A stretch of 64,000 bases of DNA from Methylomonas montana (GTDB lineage Bacteria > Pseudomonadota > Gammaproteobacteria > Methylococcales > Methylomonadaceae), in contig NZ_CP129884.1 of assembly GCF_030490285.1 (NCBI RefSeq), positions 4,092,001 to 4,156,000 on the forward strand, in the 5' to 3' direction. The translations under genes were made by a program, and so were the position numbers. This document shows positions 17,101-26,500 of this stretch, one piece after another. The notes beneath the pieces are model-generated. The model did no database searches. It was not told the DNA's origin and was given only the letters and a program-made list of their open reading frames with translations. The stretch's first letter is position 1, and each line of letters starts with the position of its first letter.

Positions 17101-19662
17101 CGCGCGCCAAGTCGCGTAGGCGCCTATCCATTGCCATTCCTCGTCAAATTTACCCTCGTTATAACCATCTGTCTGATTCAACACCCATGCCGCCGCCGGA
17201 TTGGCGCTACCCAGCACCGGAGAAGCGGTGAATTGCCCCATCCGCGCCGAGAACATGACGGCCTGAATGGTTTCCAGTGCTTGTTCGACACGGGTGATGC
17301 GTTGCGCGCCGCCGCTTCGACAATCGATAGCCAATTCTTGTGACAGGCGGTTGGCGACCTCATCCAGCGAGTCCAGGCCGGCTTTCCCGGTTTGGATCAA
17401 ATCCGCGACCAAGGCATCCCGCAACGACGGCAGGATCGCGGCTTCGGTGGCGATTATCGCGGTTTGCAGCGCTTCACCGACGGTCTGATCCTGTTGTATG
17501 CGGGCGGACAGCGTTTCCAGCCACGCGCGCCGGGTTTGCGGGTCGGAGCGCCAAGGTATTAGCGCGGCGACCTGAGCGCCCGCAGCCGGCAAGCGAAAGT
17601 AATCCGGGCTCAAGCTCAAGGTGCCTTCCTGTTCTCGCCAGGCGGCGGCTTGGCGTTGCTTCCAGACTTGGGTCAGAATGGCATAGACCTCGTTCCATTC
17701 GGAGGCCAACACATTGCCGGTTTCCGCCAATTTGCGGATGTTCATCAACTGCAAAAACGGCCGCAGGACAATTTGTTTGGTTGTCAGCGCTGCGTCGATG
17801 GTTTCGCCGCTACTGTGCACGGCGAACAGCGCCAATAGATCGGCAATCGGTGCGAGTTGTTCGGTGACGATCTGGTCGAACCCGGCCAAGGCCTCGGGTT
17901 TGGCTTCACGAGCAGTTTTAATGGCGGTTTGCATGGTGTTCACTTGCTGCGCCCTGGCCAGTCGCAGATCGTAGGCCGGGTTGCCGGGAACCGCATCGAC
18001 CAAATCGGCTTCGCCAACTAGGTCGGGGTCGATGACCGGAATGGGCAATGCAAACTCGGAGCGTGTGGCATCGTCCTGGCGCCGCCAGGCTTCGCGTAAA
18101 TAGTCCTTTTGCCAGACTTGCAGTTCCGCCGTGGGGAGCACAGATGTCGTCGTCGGGTCACGGGTGGTGTCCGCCAAGCCAAACAATCTTTCCAAGGCCG
18201 CTTCGCTCAGCAGCTCGGGAGTTAGCAATAATCTATCCAGGTTATCCGGCCGAGTGCCGCCCAGCGCCATGCCCAAGCGATTGGCCAAGGCACGGCGCGT
18301 ATCGGTGTCGGCGATGCGGACCAGACGCAATTCTTCGTAGGATGTGCCTAAATTTTTCAGCAGCGATTGGTAGACCGTCTGGCGATAATCGGTTTCCGCG
18401 CTGGCCGGTATGGCGCGCTGATGGCGAGCAAAATAGCGGCGCAGGACTTCCACGCAGATTCTCGCCTGCGAGACCGAGCGCTCGGCGATCTGACGCGCGT
18501 TGGGCGTAACCAGCACATCAAACGGTTGTAAAAAGGTCTGTGCCAGCAATGCAACATTGATATGCGGGCTATTCGGCGCGGAGCCGGTGACGATGCGCCG
18601 ACTGGCGAATTGCTGCAACTCGTCCAAATAATTGGCCAGGCTAAATATCGCTTGCGGGTCCTTGGGTACGAACGGCAATAAAATATTGACCGCACGGCTT
18701 TTGCTGATAGGGTTACCGGTAGGCGTTGATTTGTCTTTGGCGCGAAAGCTGACGGTACGTTCGCCGGCTGCTGTAAACGGCAGCGTCACCCGCCAGCTCG
18801 ACCAATCGTTGGCCGCTTTGGGTATTGCGGGTTGATAAGCTTCTTGGCCTTCCAGCCGCCATTCGACCGAGTCGACTCCGGTTTGGGTGTCAGTCGCGGT
18901 GCCCTGGAATTCCACACTGACCGTGCCGTCCGCCAGGGTAAACTCCGCACCCTCCGCGGGGCTGACGATGGTCAGCGCCACCGGCGTCGAATCGATGGCT
19001 TTGATAGACACGGTTTGCGCCATGCTGGCATTGCCGGCCTTGTCGCGGGCCTGGACGGTGACGCTGTGATTGCCCAGGCCGGGGACGGTAACGTCGGCCT
19101 GCCAGCTGGTCGTACCAACCGCGCGGGTAAAAGCACCGTTGCCCAGCTTCCATTCGACGAAATCGATGCCGCTCTCTTGATCGGCTGCCGTGCCTTTAAT
19201 CACCGCGACGCTACTCGACGTGATGACTTCGGTCGCTTCTACCGTCAAGCTGGGCGCAGTCGCATCGATCATGAAAGTGCGCGTGGAAAAAGCGCTGGCA
19301 TTGATCGAACCGCGATGGGCGGACACTCTGGCGGTTACCGTGACGATGCCGCGCAAATTGGTATTGGCGTTGAAACGCCAGCTACTCCAGTTTCCGCCAG
19401 CGCCGGTCGGCGTAGCGGCCTGATAGCTGGCGGCATCGCCGATACGCACCTCTATGCCGGTAATGTTGTTGACAGCCGACGTTTCGGTGGTCTCTCCAGA
19501 GCCGGTGTTGTACTCCTCGTAGATGCAGGTGGCGTCCCCACTGAGGGTAAAGCTGCCGTCGATGACGGCATTATTGGCCGGAGCTTGGATTTCCACGCCT
19601 GGTAGCAGGCTCCGGATAATTTCGATGTCGCCGATCTGTGCGGCTTGATTTCTGTTGTACAT
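14161..19662 (-). CDS. TcA-like Tc toxin subunit with N-terminal Ig-like domains
   Basis: This 1833-residue protein is shorter than typical insecticidal TcA subunits (2300-2500). Residues ~18-330 form three Ig-like domains (DATAPSLTVEATE, DSTPVALTIVSPAEGAEF). From ~337 (DPQAIFSLANYLDELQQF) a long helical shell region follows. A coiled-coil stretch of alternating heptads lies at ~1220-1290. Residues ~1500-1833 match the TcB-binding C-terminal domain (IYQLDQYAFDSRRRKLQLSQ, GVDTSWELQLPKAANPFDYA, DVFFTVEYTALHNADYRQQV). In characterised Tc complexes TcA is a pentameric translocation channel carrying a TcB-TcC cocoon. No signal peptide is present, as is usual for TcA. The Ig-like head in place of part of the usual N-terminal region may serve as a receptor-binding or anchoring module (inference). 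Confidence 0.88.
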   Translation of the reverse strand: MYNRNQAAQIGDIEIIRSLLPGVEIQAPANNAVIDGSFTLSGDATCIYEEYNTGSGETTETSAVNNITGIEVRIGDAASYQAATPTGAGGNWSSWRFNANTNLRGIVTVTARVSAHRGSINASAFSTRTFMIDATAPSLTVEATEVITSSSVAVIKGTAADQESGIDFVEWKLGNGAFTRAVGTTSWQADVTVPGLGNHSVTVQARDKAGNASMAQTVSIKAIDSTPVALTIVSPAEGAEFTLADGTVSVEFQGTATDTQTGVDSVEWRLEGQEAYQPAIPKAANDWSSWRVTLPFTAAGERTVSFRAKDKSTPTGNPISKSRAVNILLPFVPKDPQAIFSLANYLDELQQFASRRIVTGSAPNSPHINVALLAQTFLQPFDVLVTPNARQIAERSVSQARICVEVLRRYFARHQRAIPASAETDYRQTVYQSLLKNLGTSYEELRLVRIADTDTRRALANRLGMALGGTRPDNLDRLLLTPELLSEAALERLFGLADTTRDPTTTSVLPTAELQVWQKDYLREAWRRQDDATRSEFALPIPVIDPDLVGEADLVDAVPGNPAYDLRLARAQQVNTMQTAIKTAREAKPEALAGFDQIVTEQLAPIADLLALFAVHSSGETIDAALTTKQIVLRPFLQLMNIRKLAETGNVLASEWNEVYAILTQVWKQRQAAAWREQEGTLSLSPDYFRLPAAGAQVAALIPWRSDPQTRRAWLETLSARIQQDQTVGEALQTAIIATEAAILPSLRDALVADLIQTGKAGLDSLDEVANRLSQELAIDCRSGGAQRITRVEQALETIQAVMFSARMGQFTASPVLGSANPAAAWVLNQTDGYNEGKFDEEWQWIGAYATWRAAMFVFGYPENYLLPNLRPPHNQLPYQNLARTAEFDTLIVALGDNLRLTASQARVLATTYLNGLRGKNQQGTDNYPDLPDALKQSGFVITDQLSETQLRERGTLIAGLFGSTADPYMASKYLWEVFYFVPLAIGLQLQKSGQYLEALDWLQTLYAYNLPAAQRKVFHGLTLEANLPTDFSRADEWLIQGLNPHDIATKRAHAHTRYVLMALVRCFLDFADAEFTRNTAESLPRARALYVNALELLDQPEMQTPTGGTGAAANPFPANPLPQTLRLHAELNLFKLRNGRNIAGLEHRSAGSAPVSASNLPVVASDGRLVLPRANLPKPTAYRYAVLVERAKQLVGIAQQIEAAFLAALEKLDSESYNLLKARQDMQLSRAQVRLQDLRMDQAQDGVTLADLQKQRSTIQADHYDGLLDEGLIGLEQTSLGFMATAAVLQTSAAVIYGGNAVLQGVKAAFTFGLFGDPAGNAAAMASSFASAASTTASILETYASYERRKQEWGFQRDLARHDELIGSQQIAIAFDQVRLAQQEGLIAGMQAGFAEDTLNFLANKFTNAELYAWMSGILERIYSYFLQQATAMAQLAESQLAFERQDTPQAVIQADYWQAPADNAASGGDGAQTDRRGMTGSVRLLRDIYQLDQYAFDSRRRKLQLSQTFSLAQLSPIEFQRFRDTGRLLFGTPMALFDRDFPGHYLRLIKRVRISVIALTPPTRGVRASLSCSGVSRVVVGGDLFQTIVVRRDPEQIAFTSPSNATGLFELEREDEMLLPFESMGVDTSWELQLPKAANPFDYAALADVFFTVEYTALHNADYRQQVIATMDQQVGADRAFSLRDSFADQWYDLNHPEQTPNPMVVKFKTERGDFPPNVLDLTMQQIVLYFVLRDGATLNIPVAYLRFTESGAATFSGGAASAIDGVASTRRGNAPEWLAMLGKSPVGEWSLALTNALADGRSISTLIGDQTIQDILLVISYGGRYPDWPL

Positions 19663-19922
19663 GGGGCCTTCCTCTGTGCTGAAAATTTACGAAATATGAG
19701 TTTTAAAGTCGGCGGTTTCGCGGTAGGTCATTATCAAGATTGGCATCCGTCAACACGGCTTGGGCAATGGTCGGCCTAGATCGTGGGGGCGGATGAGACG
19801 ACGAGCTTGCCTTATCGCGCGTGGAAATGCGCGTACCTGGAGTCCTTTTGTCTAGCGGCAAAACTTGTCGTCACCGGCGAAGAGAACACGCTCTCGACCG
19901 GTTTTGCCCACCGTAGTAAGCG

Positions 19923-20228
19923 CTAAAACGAAATCTCGGGCGACGGCCGGGCTACGCCGCCACCGTAGACGTCGTAAGTCACATTGGTGGTTTGCGAAAC
20001 CTTGATTTGCATCCGGGCGCGGCCCAAGGAACCCACGCCCACCTCCAGTTTCTTGTAGTCGCTGCCGTTCAGGGTTTGTTTCTGCCGGTCGAAGCCGAAC
20101 CAGCCGACGCCGTAGCGAACTTTGATTTGCGCGCCGGCCGGGGCTTTGAAAAACGCCGTACCGTTGGCGTTGAAGAACCACTCGACGGTACGCCAGTCGC
20201 CTTTGCTGATTTGTTTGGTTTTGATCAT
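19923..20228 (-). CDS. Small protein of the toxin operon, 101 aa
   Basis: This 101-residue protein is rich in aromatic, glycine and lysine residues (DWRTVEWFFNANG, RYGVGWFGFDRQ), predicted all-beta, with no signal peptide or membrane segment. It lies between the TcB-TcC gene and the TcA-like gene on the same strand. GAGGAAG precedes the ATG (MIKTKQISKG). Although the frame is open 37 codons upstream, that extension is not supported by an RBS. I do not recognise a family. Its position suggests a role in assembly, solubility or release of the toxin, but it could be unrelated. The 260-base gap to the TcA-like gene holds only a GGCAAAAC/GTTTTGCC inverted repeat at 19857-19909. Confidence 0.65.
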   Translation of the reverse strand: MIKTKQISKGDWRTVEWFFNANGTAFFKAPAGAQIKVRYGVGWFGFDRQKQTLNGSDYKKLEVGVGSLGRARMQIKVSQTTNVTYDVYGGGVARPSPEISF

Positions 20229-20306
20229 GATTGCTTCCTCTTCAAGGATATGTTTTTGTGATTTATGTGAGGACAGAAATACTTGTCCTGTTTTTACTAC
20301 GGATCT

Positions 20307-20450
20307 TTCGGCGGAACCCATTTCATGGTTCCGCACCACATGAGCTGTTTCGACCCTCTTTTGCTGAACGGGATATTCTTCCCGCTCGTAATGTTGTTTA
20401 ATTTTTTATGCTTCCCACGCTCCGCGTGGTACCCCATACAAGGATGCTCC
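20307..20450 (-). other. Cluster of intercistronic hairpins
   Basis: Between the TcB-TcC stop and the small gene there are three stem-loops. The strongest is the 8-bp GCGGAACC/GGTTCCGC at 20311-20334. Others are CGGG-aagaatat-CCCG near 20370 and CCACGC-TCC-GCGTGG near 20420. None has a T-run on the - strand. They could stabilise the upstream mRNA or reduce read-through from tcBC into the TcA-like gene. Confidence 0.45.
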
Positions 20451-20514
20451 AGCGTCCCAAACCGCAGAGCAGTTGGACCTGCACTCCGACACAAAGTGAA
20501 AGAAAGGTCTCATG

Positions 20515-23500
20515 TCAAAACAGGTCAGAAAATAATCTAACCGCCTTCGCGCCTTGTTCTAGTATCCAATCATTGACTACTTTGGGATCATTCGTAATAA
20601 GTTGAATTTCGATATGCACGTTATCCAGGCCTACACTCTTTACAGGCTCTTCGATGTACGGTGTCTGCTTAATGACCCATCCTTCTTTAATAGTTAAGCC
20701 ACCTAGCTTTTCCGTTTCCTCTTGAATTCCGTGAATTACATACCAGGTATTCGGTTCCTTCTGTATTGCTCCTGGTATAAGATTCGCCTGTCCTGTGGAC
20801 CAATAGGATGCTATCCCGTCTTTCGTTGTGATAAGTCTATTGTCGTAGTAGATACCAGGCTGGGTATTTGGAGGGGTAAAGGCTCTGTTCAAGGCTCGTC
20901 CTAAAAAAACAGCCGCTAAATCGACTGCTGCATCCTTGGGGCGACCGGTTGCCGAATGATAAATGGATAGCGACAACCCACAATATTCAGGCACCAACAA
21001 GCATCCCATAGTCGCTATTTTGGTAAGTTGTTTTTTCGGATCCAACCTTTCGGCGTGTTCTCGTTTCGCCGCGGCTCTGGCTTCTCGCTTTGTATACGTT
21101 CTACCATCCGCACCCATTCGCAATTGGTTTTCATCGGATTCAGCCGCTTTAATCTTCGAAGAGATTGCTTGGGATACTGTGTCGTTGTGAATATCGTTGA
21201 TTAAACTCTGGACATTTTTATCAACACCGTAACCACCGGTGTTAAACGACATCGTATTTGCCCAGTCCCTGAGGGAAATATTGCTGCACTCCAACCCTGT
21301 ACTAAGTTCATGTAGTGAAATTTGTTTGTCATGATTGGTATCTAAGCTTTTATTTGTATCCGAAATATCTGTTCCGGTAAGGTCGCTGAAAATGATTGGA
21401 TTACTTTTGCAGTATTGATACAGGTTGATTCCACCTTTGAGTCCAATCGGATCAGCACTCACCCACCTCGCCACCCACGCCGCGTAATATCTCGCTGCGT
21501 GGTAATTCAAGCCGCTTTCCTCATCCCTTTCCTTGCCTGTAAACCGGTATCGCTTTCTGGCGAAACTGCCGAAACTGGTTTCGCCATAAGGGGTGTATTC
21601 CTCTCTATTTACCCAGGCCCCGTCGCCGCCGATGACCACGTGGCTGCTGCCCAGGTGGTCGGCCAAGTGGTATTTGATTGTCGGGGTGGTGTCGTCGGGG
21701 AACGGCGTGCCGACTCTTACCAACGCGATACGCGATTGGTCGTCCATTACGTGCAGGGTGTTGTTTTGCTGGACGGTAGCGCCTTGCACCGCGCGGTGGT
21801 ATTCGAACAGGCCGCCGACGTAGACGGTCACGGTGTATTGGCCGCCTTGCTTGCGCACCAGTTTTTTGACGCGCATGCCGGCGGCGTCGTAGAGATATTG
21901 GGCATGCACCGACGGTTCGCTGCCGGCAACCTGGGTGCGGAAGGCTTTCAGCCGGTCGCTGTGGTCCCAGTCGAACAGGCGAGTCTGATGTTCGGATAGC
22001 ATGTTGCCGTTGCTATCGTAAGCGTAGCGATAGGCGCTCTGACCTATCGTTACAGTATCGAGCCGGTTATTGCCGGCGACGGTGTTGAACACCCGGTTGC
22101 GGGCGCCATCGGCCAGCTGGTGCTTCAACTCCTGCATGTTGCCCAGCGCATCGTAGCGATACTGCTGGCTATAGGCGCGAGTACGGGTCAAGTCGGTGCA
22201 GCGCGGCAGGTCCAGCCATGGCGACGCTTCCGGCGCCTGGTCGCATTCGCGGCCGGTGGCGGACAGCAGGCGGTAGATCGGATCGTAGTCGAACTGACGC
22301 AGCAGCGCATCGCCAGCGGCTAACAGCTGTTTAAGCGCACCGTCGCCAACTGTTGCCGCGGCCGGGTTGTTCAAAATGCCGCTACCCTGGGCGCGATCTT
22401 CGATTTGCAAGATATTGCCGATCAAGTCATAGCGATAGGCCAAGTCCTGCAAGGCTTCGCCGCCGGGTTGATAGCGGTCGGCTTCGGGTTGACTGTAACG
22501 CTCGGAACGCAGGCGCAGCAAACGAAAAGTCTTGTCGTCGTAGACATAACGGCTCATCGCGCCGTTGCCGTAGGCGACCAGCACCCGTTGACCCTTGGCA
22601 CTGTAGGCGATCTGTTGCACGTAGATCTGGCCGTTGAGTTTGACTTGCGCCAGACCGCCGGCCCGGTTGTAGACCGGCAGCAACTCCTGGCGTTGGCCGC
22701 TGACGTCTTGCGGATACAACAGGCTCTTGATGCGGTTCAGCGCATCGTAGCGGGTGCTGGTTTCGTATTTGATCGGGTCCAACAAGGTTTGCGCGTGTGC
22801 TTCCAGCGTGGTGCCGGCAGGTGCCTGCCAGTCGACGCGGTAGGCATCGATGGCCCAGTTGCGTTCCGGGCCATTCCGGTATGCCGTCAGTAGCACCTCG
22901 TCGCGGAGGACCTGCCGGGTCTGGCTCAACGGATTACCTTTGAAGTCGTAGCCCGGCACGCTGACTAGTCCGGCCTCGTCGTAATGCCGGTATGGCTTAC
23001 CCAGCAGGTTCAGCAGCCGAGCCGCGTCGGCATTCAGGCCTGAATCGGGACGGTCGCCGTAGATAGTCACTTCGCGTAGCGTCAGCGGCTGGTTGAGGCC
23101 GTCCCTGGCCCACAGCCGGTTAAGACGATTCCCTTCGTCGTAACCGTGCAAGGTTAACGCGCCCTTGCTGTCGCGTTGTTCGAGCGGATTGCCGACGGCA
23201 TCCAGCACGGTGCGGCGCAGGCCAGCGTCGATGCTGTCCGTGCGCCAGGGCCGGTTGGCCAAATCGTAGCCGTAGCGGAAGGCCACCCGGCCCAACGCGT
23301 CGGTGACGCTCAGCAGGTTGCCGCGAATGTCGTAGCTCGAACGGGTGACATACCAGTCCTTGGGATCGGCGCCGTTGCGGGCCGTGGCTGTTATGGTGCG
23401 GCCCAGCGCGTCGATGACGATGCTGGCCGGCGTGTTCCAGTGCGCTTGATAGCCTTGGGCGGCCTCGGCATGAGTGCGACCGGCGTTGTCGTTGGCGTCG

Positions 23501-26500
23501 TAGGTGTAGGCTTCCCAAGGCGTGGGGGCAAATTGCTCGGGCTTGGCCAGATCGGCGGGGACGCCGTAAATCACCGTTTGCTGGGAGCCGTCCGGATTCG
23601 AGGTGCGGATCACCTGGCCGCGCGGGTCGTAAATCATCACAGCCTTCTGGCCGAGCTGCGCCTCGCCGGGCACGGCGTATTTCCAGCCCGTGGCGTAGAA
23701 CGGTTCGTATTTTTCGACCACCCGGCCTTTGTTGTCGTAGACCTGCCAGCCGCTGACCAGCACATTGGGATTATTGGCGTCGCTGTTGCGGACGCCGGCA
23801 AACGCCAACTTAGTGCCGGCATCGTCGGTCTGATCGACAGGCAAAATCCCGCCGCCGAAAGTCGGGTCCCCGAAACGAATCTCTTCCGACTGCACCCTGG
23901 TTTGCAGCAGCCGGCCGAAGCCGTCGGAATATTCGACGGTCTCGATGGTTTCGTCGCGTTGTGGTAGCGGCACATCGGCTTCGCTGTCGTGATGCTGGTA
24001 TTGCCTGGTGCGCACCGACACCGGCTGCCCACGTTCGCTGAAGGCCAGCAGGTCGTAGCTCAGTTCGACACTGGGTCGGGTGCGGTCGCCTTCGGCGACA
24101 TTGGTTTTGCCTTGCACCAAGGTGGCTTTCAATAAACCCAGTGGCGTGAAGCGGAAGCGGCTGACGTTGAAATTGGCATCGCTCACCACTTCCGGTTGCA
24201 GCACCCGGTAATCGTAACTGGCCTGGGTTTTCAGGCCCAAGGGATCGATGACCTGCTGCGGCAGCAGGGCATAAGCATCGTAGCCGATGACGGTGCGCCG
24301 GCCCAGCGGATCGTGCTGTTGCAACAACAAACCCCGGCCCTTGCCGTTGGCGCCACTGGCTTGAAAGTCGTACAAATGGCTGGCGGTGATGGCGAAATAG
24401 CCTTGAGCGGAAATGGCGTTGGCGCCGCCATTGCGATAGACATAACCGGCTTGCGCGGCCAGTTTGCGAAATTCGGCCGGGTATTCATCCGTCCAGACCG
24501 GTGCGCCAGGTTTGAGATAAAGCGGTAGTTCCGGCGGATTTTGCACGCTGTCGCCGCTGCGATACAGTTCAGCCAGCAGCGCATCGTCCATGACCAGGTT
24601 TTCCGAACGAACCAGCGCGCCGTAGTCGCCGAGCTGGCCAAACGCCAGACCCTGGAAACCGGGACCGTCGTAAAAATTCAGGGTTTGGCCGATCAACTTT
24701 TTGGCGGCGCTACCGGTTTTCACGGCTTCCCAAAGTGCAAACACCGTGGTCTTGCCGTCGTTGCCGATTTCGTAACTACTGGTCTTGGCGACTTTATCAA
24801 TCAAATAGCGCTGGGCGTCGTCGCGTTGCAGATAGTCGGTTTCGCTGAAAGTGACGAGATAAGGTTCTGCCGATTCGGTGACGACCCGATAATCCCGGCC
24901 ACGCGGCACTGCGATACTGAGTTGAGACTTCAACCGGCCGTATTGATCGTAATCGCCCATCAGGCTGAGTTGGGTCATCGGTTCCGCGCCGCGCTCCCAC
25001 TGCGTAGTGCGCTGCGCCAATGCAAAGCTGAAAAAAATCGCCCGCCGCTCGCCGTCAGCCGGCGGCGCTTCTTCGCGCACGCCTTGCAGCACTTCGGTGA
25101 CGGTGTAGGGGCGATTTTGCCGGTCCGTGCCGTCCAATGCATACAGCTCGGTGCGCAGCACGCTGCCGCGTAGGGCCCGCAAGGCGTCACGCTTGCTACG
25201 ACGCGGCAGCGCTTTGAGTAGTTCGGTCATCGCCTGCGGACGCAACAAAGCTGGCGTATCGCCTGGCCAGTATTCGCCGCTAAAATCCAGCTCCTCCCAT
25301 TCGCCGAATTCGTCGCCGACCGGTCCTTGATGAAACCAGGTGCGGGTTTCCAACGGCGGCGAAAACTGCTCGGCGGCCACCGTTTCGAAGCCTTGTTCGC
25401 CGTGCAGTCCGCTGCCGTGAAAGTCGGCAAAGACTTCGCTGTCGCGCTGGTCGACCCGGCCGAAGCCTCGGAACTCGCGTTCGGCGCCGTCCCAATAGCC
25501 GTGACGATAACGGTATTCGGTAGTCAATTTGCCTTGCGAAATTTGGTCGATCACTTCGACTCTGGCCACGACCTGCACCGGAAACGGCAGCGGCGTTTGC
25601 CAACGCGTGGCCGGACTTTGCTGATCTTCCAGATAAAAGCGGATCGACGAGGCATAACCCACCTGCGTCAAAGAGCCCAGGTGATTGTCCATCCGGTTCA
25701 GCACGTAGGGTTTGACGCCGCCGCTGAAATCCAGGAAGAACATATGCGGCCGGTTCGAGCCGTCGGCATCGGCGCTCCACAGCAACCCGCGATTGCCGTT
25801 GCCCAGCACATCCACCAGGCGGACCGCATCCATATCGGAAACCCGCGGCGTGCCGCTTATCTCGATAGGATCGCTCCAGCCATTGCCGCCCTGGTTAATC
25901 CACAACAGCAGCTTGCGGTCGTCCACGTAGACCAGGTCGGCCAGGCCGTCGCCGTCGATGTCGTCGATCAAAATTCGTTTGGGATCGTAGCCGTAGGGCA
26001 AGCGCGGGCTGTTACGCATCGAAATCCGCTTGCCCCAGTTGCCGTAGCCCAGGTTGGGCCAATATTCGATATGGCCGTCGTGCACCAGCGCGACGTCTTG
26101 CAGGCCGTCGCCGCTGAAGTCGCCCCATTTGACACGGGGATCGGAGAAGTTGAGATTGGGGAACACATCCAGCGCCTGGCGTTCCACGCTACGGCTGGCA
26201 TGCCAGCCCCTTTTGGCATCGTTGAAGAAACATTCCAGCCGGCTGCCGGAACGGATCGCATCGGTGACGCCGTCGCCGGTCAGGTCGAGCAGTTTGACCT
26301 CCGGGTCTTCCAGATCGAAGCTGGGCGCGAACTCGTAGCGCTGAAAGGATTGATGATCCCACAGCCCGTTGAAACGCAGTGGGAAATAACCCGACAAACC
26401 CTGACGGTGGACCAGCAGATCGATGCGGCCGTCGCCGTCGGCATCAATCATCTGCACGCCCGGATCAGCCAGCCGCAAACCGGCCGGCGCCTCGGCCATC

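Noticed and set aside
19923-20514. Immunity gene for the TcC C-terminal toxin
   Set aside because: No frame directly after the toxin stop has an RBS or immunity-like features; Tc toxins act on other cells and usually have none. The 101-aa gene is separated by hairpins.
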